Shown piece by piece: positions 52,515 to 64,000 of a DNA stretch of 64,000 bases. Numbering within the stretch: the stretch's first letter is position 1; the number at the start of each line of letters is the position of its first letter. Below the pieces are notes generated by a model. The model searched no databases. It was not told the origin of the DNA and saw only the letters and a program-made list of their open reading frames with translations. A program made the position numbers and the translations under genes. The stretch is taken from contig NZ_KB912913.1 of NCBI RefSeq assembly GCF_000383875.1, forward strand, positions 1-64,000, written 5' to 3'. Source of the DNA: Caldibacillus debilis DSM 16016. GTDB lineage: Bacteria > Bacillota > Bacilli > Bacillales > Caldibacillaceae.

Positions 52515-55500
52515 TTGAGAAGGAGGAAGGCTTTTTCCGTTCTTCTGACGGCGCTCTTGGTCTTTTCCTGCGTGATTCCGGCCGCCGGCTTTCGCGCGGA
52601 GGCCAAAGGCAAAGTGTCTTTCGGCCAAACCGCCGCCGAGCTTGCGAAAGGAAAAATCGACAAAAAGCTTTACAACCAGCTGGAAAAGGCGGACAAGGTC
52701 CGGTTTCTCGTCAAGCTGAAAGATCAGGTGAATCCGCAGCAAGTGGTGAAGAATGCCGAAAAAACCGCAAAAGCCAAACAATTGACGAAGGCGAAGGCGA
52801 AGCTGCTCAAAAGGTCGCTGTTGGTCTCCGAATTGCGCGCCAAAGCGGAGGAAACCCAGCATGATTTGACTTCCTATTTGCAGCGGGAAAAGAAAGAGGG
52901 AAAGGTCTCAAACTATCAATCTTTTTACATCGTCAACGCCCTGGCTGTCACCGGGACGAAAGAAGTCTTGGAGAAGCTCGCCCAGTTTCCCGAAGTGGAG
53001 AAAATCCTTCCCGATGAAAAACGGAAATTGGTCGGCGGACAAGCGGTAAAGAAGGCCGCAAGCACCGACCGGGAGGCGGAACCTAAGGCGAAAACGAACG
53101 CGATCGAATGGAACGTGGAAAGGGTCGGCGCGCCTGCCGTTTGGGAAATGGGCATCGACGGAACCGGTTCGGTGGTCGCCTCCATCGACACGGGGGTTCA
53201 ATGGGACCATCCGGCATTGAAACATCAATATCGCGGGTACAATGCCCAAACCGGGGAAGTGAATCACGAATTCAACTGGTTCGATGCGGTGGACGGGGAA
53301 GCGGTGCCCTATGACGATATCGGCCACGGCACGCACGTGACCGGGACGATGGTCGGCCGGGAACCGAACGGATCGAACCAAATCGGGGTCGCGCCGGGAG
53401 CCAAATGGATCGCGGTAAAGGCTTTCACGGAAAGCGGCGGCTATGATTCCGATTTGCTGGAAGCCGGGGAATGGATCCTGGCGCCGAAGGATGCGGGCGG
53501 GAATCCCCATCCCGAAAAGGCGCCTGACGTGGTGAACAATTCCTGGAGCGGCGGTTCCGGAATGGACGAATGGTACCGTCCGATGGTCCAAGCCTGGCGG
53601 GCGGCCGATATCTTCCCGGAATTTTCCGCGGGAAATGCGGACCTGTTCAATCCGGGCGGGCCGGGATCGATCGCCAATCCCGCCAACTATCCGGAAGCCT
53701 TCGCGACGGGGGCTACGGACATCAACAACCGCCTGGCCAGCTTCTCCCTGCAGGGACCGTCTCCCTACGGGGAAATTAAGCCTGAAGTGACGGCGCCGGG
53801 CGTAGGCATCCGTTCTTCGGTACCCGGCGGCGTTTATGAGGGCGGCTGGAACGGGACATCCATGGCAGGGCCCCATGTTTCGGCAGCGGTCGCCTTGTTG
53901 CGGCAGGCAAACGCCAACTTGACCGTCGACGATATCGAACAGATCTTGATCAACACGGCGACGCCGCTGACGGACGGAACTTTCCCCCAATCTCCGAACA
54001 ACGGGTACGGCTACGGTCTGTTGAACGTTTTTGACGCCGTGTCCTCCGTTGTGAGCGGACTGGGGAAAGTGAAGGGACAGGTTGCCGCCGAGGGCGAGGA
54101 CAATGAGGCGCCGGCGATCAGCCATACGGTTCCCGAATGGGCTTTTGACCAAACCGAATTGGAACTGACGGCCACGGTTACTGACAACGTCAGCGTGACG
54201 AACGTCTTCGTGGAATACGAAAAACCCGACGGAACCCGGGGAACGGCTGCGGCGGAAAGGACATCCGGCGATCATTTGAACGGGGAATATTTTGCCGTTG
54301 TACCCGCGGAGGACGTCCGTCAGGGGACCTTTGCCTACCGGATCCATGCGGTGGATTTCAGCGGCAATGAAGCGGTCAGCGAAGAGTTCTCCATCAACGT
54401 CTTGCCGGCCATCACCGTGGGATACGAACAGGATTTTGAAACGGACATCGCCGGCTGGAAGTCTTACGGGACCAATGATGTTTGGGAATGGGGTGTTCCC
54501 GCGAGCGGGCCCGGAAGCGCCTATTCCGGGGAAAAGGTCTATGCCACTTCCCTTGCGGGCAATTATCCCAATTCGGCCAACATGAATCTCCTGATGCCGC
54601 CCATCCAATTGCCCGAAGGCCCGTCCTATCTGCAATTTAAACAATGGTATCAGCTGGAGAGGGGCTGGGATTATGCCCACGTCTTCGTCTCTACGGACAA
54701 AGTGAACTGGGTGCAAAAGCTCCGGATCACCGACACCTCCAACGGCTGGGTCGACGGCCAGGTCGATTTGAGCGAATATGCCGGGCAAAGGATCTATGTG
54801 ATCTTCAATTTGACGACGGATTCGAGCGTGCAGCGTTTGGGCTGGTATCTGGACGATGTAAAGATTACAGATCAGCCTTTGGAAAATTCGCGGATTAAGG
54901 CCGGATTGCCCTATTCCAAACTGGCGGGCGACAAGGCCGGCTTGGCCTTGAAATCGGGCAAGGTCGATCCGGATCAAATCAAACCCGCAAAAGAACAAAA
55001 GAAGCCGGGGAAGGGCGGCAAAAAACCGGCTCCTGCAGCGTTGCCCCTTGAGGCGCAAGTGACCGTCCTCGAAACGGGGCGTTCCGTGCGGACAAAGGCC
55101 CAGGACGGCAGCTATGAACTGACCCACAGCGCCGGAACTTACACCCTGCAGGCCGAGGCATACGGCTACCGGACCCAAACCCGGACGGTGGAAATCCCGC
55201 GGAACGGGGAAACGACCGCAAACTTCACCCTGGAACCGCTGCCGACCGGAACGGTGACCGGAAGGGTCATCAACGACTTTAACGGAGAGCCGGTCGCAGG
55301 GGCGAAGATCTATTTGCTGGAAGACCCGGCCGTTCCGCCGGCAGTAACCGATGCAAACGGGGAATTTACCCTGACCGCCTACGAAGGGGATTATACCCTG
55401 AAAGTGGTGGCGGCCAGATTCCACAGCGAAGAGCGGCAAATCCATGTCCAAGGCGGTGAAGAAACCGTCCAAACCGTCCATCTGAAACCGTTCATCGGCT

Positions 55501-56831
55501 TCCCGGGCGAAATCGGCTATGACGACGGGACGGCGGAAAACGCCAGGGCCTTTTACGATGCCGGAAACGGCTGGGCGGTCAAAATGACCCTGCGGGACGG
55601 CTACGAGCGGGCCCTGCTGACGGGCGGATTATTCCGCTTCTGGGACACCGAATGGCCGGTCCCTGGAGGAACGGAATTCCAAGTTGCCGTCTATGACGCA
55701 TCCGGAACGGACGGCGGACCGGGACGCAAACTGGCCGGTCCCTTTGATGCCGAGGCGCTGCGCAACGGCGAATGGACATTTGTCGATTTGGCCGATCACG
55801 GCATCGAAGTCGGCAAAGAGTTCTTCCTCGTCTATATCCAAAGCGATCCTTACCCGAATTCTCCGGGACTTGCGACGGATGAAGACGGCCCGTATGCGGG
55901 ACGGAGCTGGGAGCTGGTCGGCGGCACTTGGTCTCCCTCTCCGGAAGATGAAGGGAACTACATGATCCGCGCCGTTGTCGACTATGAGGCGGCACCGCCC
56001 GTCATCGAATCCCCGGGGGACGGAACCTTCACCAACGAGCAGCACATCACCGTTACCGGGACGGCGGCGCCCAATCTGACCGTGAAGCTGTTCAACAACG
56101 GGGAAGAAGCGGGCGAGACTGCGGCCGACGCGTCCGGCAAGTTCTCGGGTACGGTTTCTTTGGCGGAAGGGGAAAACGTATTGACCGCCCGGGTGGCCGC
56201 AGATAACGGCATGACCGATCCCTCCGGGGAAGTGCGCGTCGTCTATGACCCGAACGCGCCGCAATTGACGATCGAGTCGCCGAAAAACAAATCGAAACAC
56301 AATCGGGAAACCATCACCGTCGAAGGGACGGTACAGGACGAAAACCTCAACTGGGTGAAGGTGAACAACAAGCTGGCGACGGTGAAGGACGGCCGGTATT
56401 CGGCACGGATCATGCTTGACGAAGGGGAAAACGTCATAAAAGTGATCGCCCAAGACAAGGCGGGGAACAGGACGACGAAGAAAGTGACCATTTCCGTCGA
56501 TTATACCGCGCCTGTCCTCGAGAACGTGAAACCCGACCGGGATTACCGCCTCAAAGCGGGTGAAACGGTCGTTGTCGAATTCACCAGCGAACCCGGACTG
56601 GCCGCCAAGTTCGTCATCCATATGCCCTTGACGAACATCCAGTCGTTGGCCAACGCCAATGAATTGCCGATGATGGAAGTTTCCCCCGGCCGCTATGTCG
56701 GCTATTATACCGCCACTTCCAACGTGGTCGCCGACGGGGCGCGGGTGGAAGTGATTGCGACCGACGGCTTCGGCAACGAATCCCGGGCGCTGGCCTCCGG
56801 AAGACTGTTCATCAATGTGGATGGAGAGTAA
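52515..56831 (+). CDS. bpr: Bacillopeptidase F-like secreted subtilase
   Basis: Large extracellular serine protease of 1438 residues. A signal peptide (to about 30) is followed by a pro-domain of the I9 inhibitor type (about 35-175), then the S8 catalytic domain with Asp225 in SIDTGV, His271 in GHGTHVTG and Ser449 in GTSMAGPH. Downstream lie a beta-sandwich of the immune-inhibitor-A/MAM-like type (ITVGYEQDFETDIAGWKSYG), a carboxypeptidase-regulatory-like repeat pair (TGTVTGRVINDFNGEPVAGA), a DUF-like module and three Ig-like bacterial repeats (VIESPGDGTFTNEQHITVTG). No LPXTG or membrane anchor is at the end. TTG 52515 is preceded by GGAGAGGTGG. Confidence 0.92.
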   Translation: MRRRKAFSVLLTALLVFSCVIPAAGFRAEAKGKVSFGQTAAELAKGKIDKKLYNQLEKADKVRFLVKLKDQVNPQQVVKNAEKTAKAKQLTKAKAKLLKRSLLVSELRAKAEETQHDLTSYLQREKKEGKVSNYQSFYIVNALAVTGTKEVLEKLAQFPEVEKILPDEKRKLVGGQAVKKAASTDREAEPKAKTNAIEWNVERVGAPAVWEMGIDGTGSVVASIDTGVQWDHPALKHQYRGYNAQTGEVNHEFNWFDAVDGEAVPYDDIGHGTHVTGTMVGREPNGSNQIGVAPGAKWIAVKAFTESGGYDSDLLEAGEWILAPKDAGGNPHPEKAPDVVNNSWSGGSGMDEWYRPMVQAWRAADIFPEFSAGNADLFNPGGPGSIANPANYPEAFATGATDINNRLASFSLQGPSPYGEIKPEVTAPGVGIRSSVPGGVYEGGWNGTSMAGPHVSAAVALLRQANANLTVDDIEQILINTATPLTDGTFPQSPNNGYGYGLLNVFDAVSSVVSGLGKVKGQVAAEGEDNEAPAISHTVPEWAFDQTELELTATVTDNVSVTNVFVEYEKPDGTRGTAAAERTSGDHLNGEYFAVVPAEDVRQGTFAYRIHAVDFSGNEAVSEEFSINVLPAITVGYEQDFETDIAGWKSYGTNDVWEWGVPASGPGSAYSGEKVYATSLAGNYPNSANMNLLMPPIQLPEGPSYLQFKQWYQLERGWDYAHVFVSTDKVNWVQKLRITDTSNGWVDGQVDLSEYAGQRIYVIFNLTTDSSVQRLGWYLDDVKITDQPLENSRIKAGLPYSKLAGDKAGLALKSGKVDPDQIKPAKEQKKPGKGGKKPAPAALPLEAQVTVLETGRSVRTKAQDGSYELTHSAGTYTLQAEAYGYRTQTRTVEIPRNGETTANFTLEPLPTGTVTGRVINDFNGEPVAGAKIYLLEDPAVPPAVTDANGEFTLTAYEGDYTLKVVAARFHSEERQIHVQGGEETVQTVHLKPFIGFPGEIGYDDGTAENARAFYDAGNGWAVKMTLRDGYERALLTGGLFRFWDTEWPVPGGTEFQVAVYDASGTDGGPGRKLAGPFDAEALRNGEWTFVDLADHGIEVGKEFFLVYIQSDPYPNSPGLATDEDGPYAGRSWELVGGTWSPSPEDEGNYMIRAVVDYEAAPPVIESPGDGTFTNEQHITVTGTAAPNLTVKLFNNGEEAGETAADASGKFSGTVSLAEGENVLTARVAADNGMTDPSGEVRVVYDPNAPQLTIESPKNKSKHNRETITVEGTVQDENLNWVKVNNKLATVKDGRYSARIMLDEGENVIKVIAQDKAGNRTTKKVTISVDYTAPVLENVKPDRDYRLKAGETVVVEFTSEPGLAAKFVIHMPLTNIQSLANANELPMMEVSPGRYVGYYTATSNVVADGARVEVIATDGFGNESRALASGRLFINVDGE

Positions 56832-57026
56832 ACCGGCCGGGAGAATTTTCAGAAAGGGGTGCCCCTGGCAGATCGGGGGCCCCTTTCTTTTTTCGTTCAC
56901 GATGCGGGAAGCGCGGTGAAATCCTCCTGCTAAATTCGGGAAAGATTGAAAAAATTTGTTTAGAATTTCTTTTTTCATCCATACTAATAAAAACCATCTT
57001 TTGATTTTATTTTTAGGAGGATGAAC

Positions 57027-57227
57027 ATGGCTACCGGTAAAGTGAAATGGTTTAACGCGCAAAAAGGATACGGATTTATCGAACAGGACAACGGGGAAGA
57101 TGTTTTCGTCCACTATACGGGCATTTTAAGCGAAGGGTTTCGTACATTGGAAGAAGGCGAACGGGTAAGCTTTGACATAGAGGAAGGGCAGCGCGGCCCG
57201 CAGGCGGTCAATGTGAAAAAATTATAG
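57027..57227 (+). CDS. Cold-shock protein (CspB/C type)
   Basis: A 66-residue OB-fold RNA chaperone starting [20 protein letters not shown] with RNP1 KGYGFIEQ and RNP2 [20 protein letters not shown] precedes ATG 57027; an in-frame ATG at 57021 is inside the ribosome site. It is a paralogue of cspD at 23102 (about 70 per cent identical by eye). The AT-rich upstream sequence probably forms a csp-type leader; the promoter could not be placed firmly. Confidence 0.95.
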   Translation: MATGKVKWFNAQKGYGFIEQDNGEDVFVHYTGILSEGFRTLEEGERVSFDIEEGQRGPQAVNVKKL

Positions 57228-57241
57228 CTCCTGTCTTCAAA

Positions 57242-57276
57242 GGGACGCACCCGCGAAAAAACGGGGCGTCCCTTTT
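57242..57276 (+). terminator. Terminator of the csp gene
   Basis: GGGACGC (57242-57248) and GCGTCCC (57266-57272), with further CCCG/CGGG pairs inside, followed by TTTT. Confidence 0.85.
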
Positions 57277-57320
57277 CCCTTTTCAAGAGGTTGCTATTTC
57301 AGGGGCGGACCCCGGGACGG

Positions 57321-57410
57321 CATGGACTTCAGCCAACCCCCGCAGGAGCAGATAAATTTTCTTTCGAATTTGGCTGCAATACGGCCATGGACTTCAGCCG
57401 GCCCCCGCAG
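57321..57410 (+). repeat. Two 25-bp direct repeats, 40 bp apart
   Basis: CATGGACTTCAGCC-N2-CCCCCGCAG at 57321-57345 and 57386-57410 (only the N2 differs), period 65 bp. GGCGGACCCCGGGAC at 57304-57318, just upstream, is shared with the repeat locus at 22770-22871. No cas gene or third copy. Confidence 0.75.
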
Positions 57411-57883
57411 TCCGGCGGGCGGAGCAGGGCATCCGCTTATATCTTTTTCGGAAAACCTGGAGATAGGGAAGCCCGTCATCTCCGCCATGTTGGTACGGGC
57501 GGCAATGCCGGCTTTCCATTTTTTCCGCTGGCCGCGGCGGAAACGGAAGATCGATTTTGCCGGCGGCGCTTCCCGACGGAAAACCGGTCGAGGCGCGGGA
57601 AAACTCCCCCTTTATTCGTTTGCGGTTTACCGGAACCTCCGGGAAAACGGGTGCGTAGCAGGGAACCGGCGCTGCGGCTTTCGCAAATGGGGGAGGCGGA
57701 ATCCGCAAAAGAAGGCCCCGTGCCGATGACCTGCCGGACGGGGGGAACATGCGGCCGGGAAATTCCTCGTTTTTTTCCGCATAAAAATATATAATTAAAG
57801 TAATATTTTTGTAACATTTGTTAAATAAAAACAGTCTTATAAAGGGAGAAAAGATTTGGGGAAACCGAGGACAGGTGGCAGGC
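57411..57883. other. Spacer, no supported gene
   Basis: GC-rich to about 57770, then AT-rich; the AT-rich part near 57780-57840 (TATATAATTAAAGTAATATTTTTG) probably holds the promoter of the deacetylase gene. No frame has a good start signal. Confidence 0.4.
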
Positions 57884-58930
57884 ATGCGATCAAAGCGAAA
57901 AAGGAAAAACATGGGGCGGGGCCGCGCGATTTTTCTCTTTTTAGCTATTATTCTATTAAGTTTTATTCTTTGGATCAGCATCTCCCCTTCTTTTACCCGT
58001 TCCGGCGAAAAGACGGTCCGTTCCGTCCCTTCGATGCAAGAAACGGCGGTCAGGCCCGACCGGCAGCCGGCCGGCGGAAGCGGCGATCCGGCGAAGGGGG
58101 GCGCAAGCGGACGGAGCGGCAACGGGCAGAAGGATCAGAAGACGGGGAAAAGGGGAAGCCGGGTCGGAAATGAGGAACAGCCCGGCAAAAAAACGCAAGG
58201 GCTAGAGACAAAAACGGCGGAAGGAACGGGCAATCCTCCGGCTGAAAAAGGCGGGAAGGAAAATTCCCCGAAAGAACAGGCGGAAAACGCCGGTCCGAAG
58301 GAAAATGGAAAAGGAGATGCGGCGCCAGAAAATCCGCCGCAAAAAACCGTTTTTTTGACGTTTGATGACGGCCCCAACGCCTCCACGAAAGAGATTCTCC
58401 GGCTCTTGGAAAAATATGATATGAAAGCGACGTTTTTTATGGTCGAACCGAACATGAAAAAATATCCGGAGATCGTAAAAGAAGTCATCCGGCAGGGACA
58501 CCGGATCGGCTTGCACAGCGTGACCCACAGCAAAACCCAATTTTACGCATCGAAGAAAAGCGTCGTAGCGGAAATGAAAAAGACGCAGACAACATTGGAA
58601 AAAGTTTCCGGAAAGCGTTCCCGGATCATCCGCACCCCCTACGGATCCAAACCCTATATGAAGCCCGAATACATGGAAGCGGTGAAACGGGAGGGCTTTA
58701 TTCTCTGGGATTGGAACGTCGACAGCCGGGACTGGAAATTGACCGACGGCTCCTTTGTGGAAAATACGATCCATCAGATCGAACAGTTTCATCGCCCGGA
58801 ACCGATCGTGATCCTGCTCCATGACCGGAAGACGACGGCCGAACATTTGGAAAAACTGTTCATCTATTTGAAAGAACGGCATTTTCAGACGGACACGATC
58901 AACGAACAGCTGGAACCCGTTCAATTGTAG
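57884..58930 (+). CDS. Membrane-anchored polysaccharide deacetylase
   Basis: The 348-residue product has a basic start, a membrane anchor (RAIFLFLAIILLSFILWISI), a 110-residue disordered linker rich in Gly, Lys, Glu and Pro, and a NodB-type CE4 deacetylase domain with TFDDGPN (catalytic Asp pair), HSVTHS (zinc His pair), RTPYGSKP and the final HD in VILLHDRKT. It probably removes acetyl groups from N-acetylglucosamine or muramic acid in the wall. ATG 57884 is used; the start is uncertain because no strong ribosome site is present and AAAGGGAG lies further upstream near an ATT codon. Confidence 0.87.
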   Translation: MRSKRKRKNMGRGRAIFLFLAIILLSFILWISISPSFTRSGEKTVRSVPSMQETAVRPDRQPAGGSGDPAKGGASGRSGNGQKDQKTGKRGSRVGNEEQPGKKTQGLETKTAEGTGNPPAEKGGKENSPKEQAENAGPKENGKGDAAPENPPQKTVFLTFDDGPNASTKEILRLLEKYDMKATFFMVEPNMKKYPEIVKEVIRQGHRIGLHSVTHSKTQFYASKKSVVAEMKKTQTTLEKVSGKRSRIIRTPYGSKPYMKPEYMEAVKREGFILWDWNVDSRDWKLTDGSFVENTIHQIEQFHRPEPIVILLHDRKTTAEHLEKLFIYLKERHFQTDTINEQLEPVQL

Positions 58931-58946
58931 GAAAACGAGGGGTGGC

Positions 58947-58986
58947 TCTCCGCTCGCGGCTTCGGTACCGCAGGCGGAGATTTTTA
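58947..58986 (+). terminator. Terminator of the deacetylase gene
   Basis: TCTCCGC (58947-58953) and GCGGAGA (58974-58980) with a 20-nt loop that has inner GCGG/CCGC pairing, followed by TTTTTATT. Confidence 0.8.
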
Positions 58987-59120
58987 TTGGGTTTCCGCGG
59001 GGAAAATCGGACGGAAAGATTAATTTACAAGAAAATAATTATGTAAACTTAATACCCTAAAAAAACGGCCCTTTTGGTGAAATCGCTTTCTTTCTTCGCA
59101 AAAAGGGAAAAGCGCCAAAG

Positions 59121-59834
59121 TCAAACGGCGAATTCCCAATCATCCGGATGATGGCACAATTCCGCAAAGGTATCCAACGGGATGGGGATAAATCTGACTT
59201 CATCACCGGGTTGGCCGAAGGAAACGATTTTTTGGAAGATGTTTTGCGGCGTCCTGCCGATAATTTGCCATTCCCCAGTCGTTTTGACGGGATAGATCCC
59301 CGTTTTCGATTCGCTGATCCCGACAGATCCGACGGGAAGATGGATATTTTGCGTCAATTTCTTTTCCACGGCGATCCGATGGTTGTTTCCCCCGATAAAC
59401 GGGATGTGCAGGCTGAACCCGATGAAGGAGATGAAATATTGTTCGTTCGTGTGGATTTGGATGATCTCGTCCACGGACAGCCGGTTTTGTTTGGCGACTT
59501 TCATCAGATCGGGGGCGATTTCCGGGTCGTAGCAGATCGGCAGTTGGATCCGCCGCGCTTCATCTTTTACGGCGGCATCCGTTTCCTCCATGATGTTTTG
59601 GATCCAATTCTGCACGGTTTCTTCCGGATTTTTGCCTCCGACCTTCTCCGGATCATAATAGACGGTGAGCGTCGTAAAGGAAGGGACGATCTCCGATATG
59701 CCCGGCAGCATCCGTTCGTTCATTTTTCTCGCGGCGTGATACATCTTTCGGACCGTTTCCCTTGAAAAATCCCCTTCGAACATAACGATGACCGAATCGT
59801 CGAAAATGGAGTAAATGGTGTATCCGGTATTCAT
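59121..59834 (-). CDS. pxpB: KipI/PxpB-like protein without its partners
   Basis: The 237-residue cyclophilin-like protein has the family signature GSVGISESKTGIYPVKTTGE (about 170-190) followed by WQIIGRTPQNIF. PxpB is one subunit of 5-oxoprolinase PxpABC; KipI also inhibits the sporulation kinase KinA. Here no pxpA or pxpC adjoins. The usual proline-rich 'GF.PGF.YLGG' stretch reads IGFSLHIPFIGG, so the pocket is altered, and the gene may be an orphan regulator rather than an enzyme subunit. The start ATG on the minus strand has GAGGTG upstream. Confidence 0.8.
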   Translation of the reverse strand: MNTGYTIYSIFDDSVIVMFEGDFSRETVRKMYHAARKMNERMLPGISEIVPSFTTLTVYYDPEKVGGKNPEETVQNWIQNIMEETDAAVKDEARRIQLPICYDPEIAPDLMKVAKQNRLSVDEIIQIHTNEQYFISFIGFSLHIPFIGGNNHRIAVEKKLTQNIHLPVGSVGISESKTGIYPVKTTGEWQIIGRTPQNIFQKIVSFGQPGDEVRFIPIPLDTFAELCHHPDDWEFAV

Positions 59835-60747
59835 GTTTCACCTCGAGCTCATTTCGGTTTGCCAAGGCCGTCCGGATCCGCGGGAGCATCCAAATCCGTT
59901 GTCTCTTTTTTTCGGAAGAAAAAATAAAATATGTTGAAACATTTTTTATTTTACTTCTCATTTCCATCAAATTCAAGAGGCCTTCAGCCAAGATCCGCCG
60001 CGCTTCGCCTCAAGGCCTTAAGGCTGAAGCCGATCGATGCCGGATAGAAAAGCCGGAAGGATTTTCGGGAGCCGGCGCAGGGGATGAAGGGTGGTATTTG
60101 AACGGGTGCGAAGATCCCGGGGTTAGGCCCGTTCCGTTCCGAAGCCGTTTCTCGCCGTTCCCCTTTTGCGGATCTTCCGGCCGGATCGGACCGTTCCCTG
60201 CCTGTCCCGGCGGCGGTCATAAAAGGCGGGAGGGCATGCCCTGCGGGGGCGCGTCCCGCCCCCGGTTCAAGGCCGTGGTCACCGCGGTCTCTCCCGACGG
60301 CTTTTTGAAACCGGTCCCCTCCGTTTTCTTTCCCGTCTTCGGGCAGGAATCCCCGTCCGCCGTTTGAGGCGGCCGTTTTCGCGCGGGGAGGAAAGGGGGA
60401 TTGCCGGGGAGGAGTTTCCCTTTTCGAAGGAATGAACGTCCCGTTTCCGGCAGAATACCGTCTCCGTTTCCGGTCTGACGCCGGCTGCGTCGGCAAGGAA
60501 GCCCTCCGCAGGAAAAATATTCCCGCTGTCAACGGTTTATTGGGAAAACTTTTTGTCTAAATTTTGACATTTCTATTGATTTTTATTAGATAAGTAGTAA
60601 GATTATATTGGAAAATGAAATAATTTCCTATATAAATGCTCTGTCTTTTGGCCGACGGGGATTCATCATTTTTTCATTTTTTAAAGGTCAGCCGTTTCCG
60701 GCTTTTTCGGCGGAAAAACTTGGCAGGGAAAATTGGAAACGGTTAAA
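59835..60747. other. Long spacer before odhA
   Basis: About 910 bp. GC-rich non-coding sequence to about 60530, with an imperfect CTTCAGCC/GGCTGAAG inverted repeat at 59975-60025. From 60540 it is AT-rich: TTGACA near 60578 with TAGATA 17 bp later is a good promoter, and a TATAAT at about 60757 may be a second one. A small hairpin AGCCG-TTTC-CGGCT (60690-60703) followed by five T residues lies between them and may attenuate transcription. Confidence 0.45.
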
Positions 60748-60825
60748 ACTTTGTTAATATAATTTTTCACCGTTTGCACATTGAAAAGGATGATTTGTCC
60801 TACAAAAAACATGGAGGGTATTGTC

Positions 60826-63636
<2,811 letters not shown>

Positions 63637-63666
63637 TTTTTCGTAAATTGAAAGGAGATTTAACCA

Positions 63667-64000
63667 GTGGCAGAAATTAAAGTACCTCCGTTGGCGGAAT
63701 CGATCACAGAGGGCACCATATCCAAGTGGCTGAAAAAACCGGGAGATTTCGTTCAAAAAGGCGAGGCCGTCGCGGAGCTGGAGACGGATAAAGTCAACGT
63801 GGATTTGATCTCGGAAGAGACGGGCGTCATACGGGAGCTTCTGTTTCGGGAAGGGGATACGGTGAAGGTCGGCGATCCGATCGCCGTTGTCGCCGAAGGA
63901 AGCGGGGCGCCGGCTGAGCCGGCTGAGAAAGCGGCGGAAGCGGAAAAGGCGCCTGCGCCTGCCAAGGAACCTGAAAAAGCGCAAGTCCCTGCGGCGGAGC
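63667..64000 (+). CDS. odhB: Dihydrolipoamide succinyltransferase E2 (5' part, runs off the window)
   Basis: The visible 111 residues start (V/M)[19 protein letters not shown] and contain a complete lipoyl domain with the modified Lys in [11 protein letters not shown] (near residue 42). An Ala/Pro/Glu-rich linker follows ([20 protein letters not shown]) and the window ends inside it. GTG 63667 has GAAAGGAG upstream. The catalytic domain lies outside the window. It is cotranscribed with odhA. Confidence 0.96.
   Translation, partial: MAEIKVPPLAESITEGTISKWLKKPGDFVQKGEAVAELETDKVNVDLISEETGVIRELLFREGDTVKVGDPIAVVAEGSGAPAEPAEKAAEAEKAPAPAKEPEKAQVPAAE

Noticed and set aside
52908-55481. 857-codon open frame on the strand opposite bpr
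   Set aside because: It mirrors the bpr coding frame, has no domain or ribosome site, and its composition is that of a reverse-complemented GC-rich gene.

Overview
The window reads as chromosomal DNA of a Bacillaceae member. It carries many Bacillus signature genes in partly conserved order (recU-ponA, yppE, yppG, mrfAB/yprAB, cotD, gpsB, B-type rnpB, ypwA, xpt-pbuX with guanine riboswitch, cspD, mntR, ugtP, ypgR, brxA, thyA-dfrA, ypmQ, ypmR, yozE, yodN, deoD, yodJ, ctpA, ligD/ku, bpr, odhAB). The fairly GC-rich coding DNA, the ba3-type oxidase and the gene set suggest a thermophilic or thermotolerant genus such as Caldibacillus or a Geobacillus relative. The genus is an inference, not read directly.

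Layout. 1-290: the 3' end of an IS1634-like insertion sequence sits where ypoC/nth would be expected beyond ponA. 0.4-9.6 kb: cell-wall synthesis (ponA), Holliday-junction resolution (recU), two Bacillus-specific small proteins, and the mitomycin-repair pair mrfA-mrfB behind a promoter containing a LexA-like box. 9.9-16.7 kb: spore coat gene cotD, gpsB, a large secreted M14 carboxypeptidase with five SH3-like repeats, RNase P RNA whose terminator has been duplicated by a 247-bp MITE, and an M32 carboxypeptidase. 16.7-20.3 kb: an EamA transporter and a convergent ba3 cytochrome oxidase operon with an Fnr-type box at the expected activating position. 20.4-25.5 kb: guanine-riboswitch-controlled xpt-pbuX, cspD, mntR and ugtP. 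25.7-29.6 kb: an unknown protein, the CvfC-like NifU/HEAT protein, bacilliredoxin, and a YcnK-type copper-sensing repressor followed by a YtkA-like lipoprotein.

30.0-34.6 kb: thyA-dfrA-SRAP(HMCES)-degV, then a Sco copper chaperone and an SGNH lipase. 35.3-43.5 kb: rsmF, a COG2509 flavoprotein, yozE, yodN, deoD, a DD-carboxypeptidase lipoprotein and ctpA. 43.6-49.3 kb: an Hsp20-like protein, an SDR lacking its catalytic residues, a MATE pump, a GNAT enzyme preceded by a tRNA-like fragment, and a TlpA thioredoxin overlapping a divergent dapF. 49.5-52.3 kb: divergent ligD and ku (NHEJ). 52.5-59.8 kb: bacillopeptidase F, a cold-shock gene, a polysaccharide deacetylase and a lone KipI/PxpB protein. 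60.8-64.0 kb: odhA and the start of odhB.

No phage, CRISPR-Cas locus, defence island or biosynthetic cluster is present. The most interesting items are small-scale: the IS1634-like element and its MITE with a long target duplication, the LexA-like box on mrfAB, the thymidylate/SRAP gene cluster, the YcnK operator pair, two two-unit direct repeats with CRISPR-like period beside the two csp genes, and the tRNA-like remnant. Many intergenic spacers are long, GC-rich and appear non-coding.
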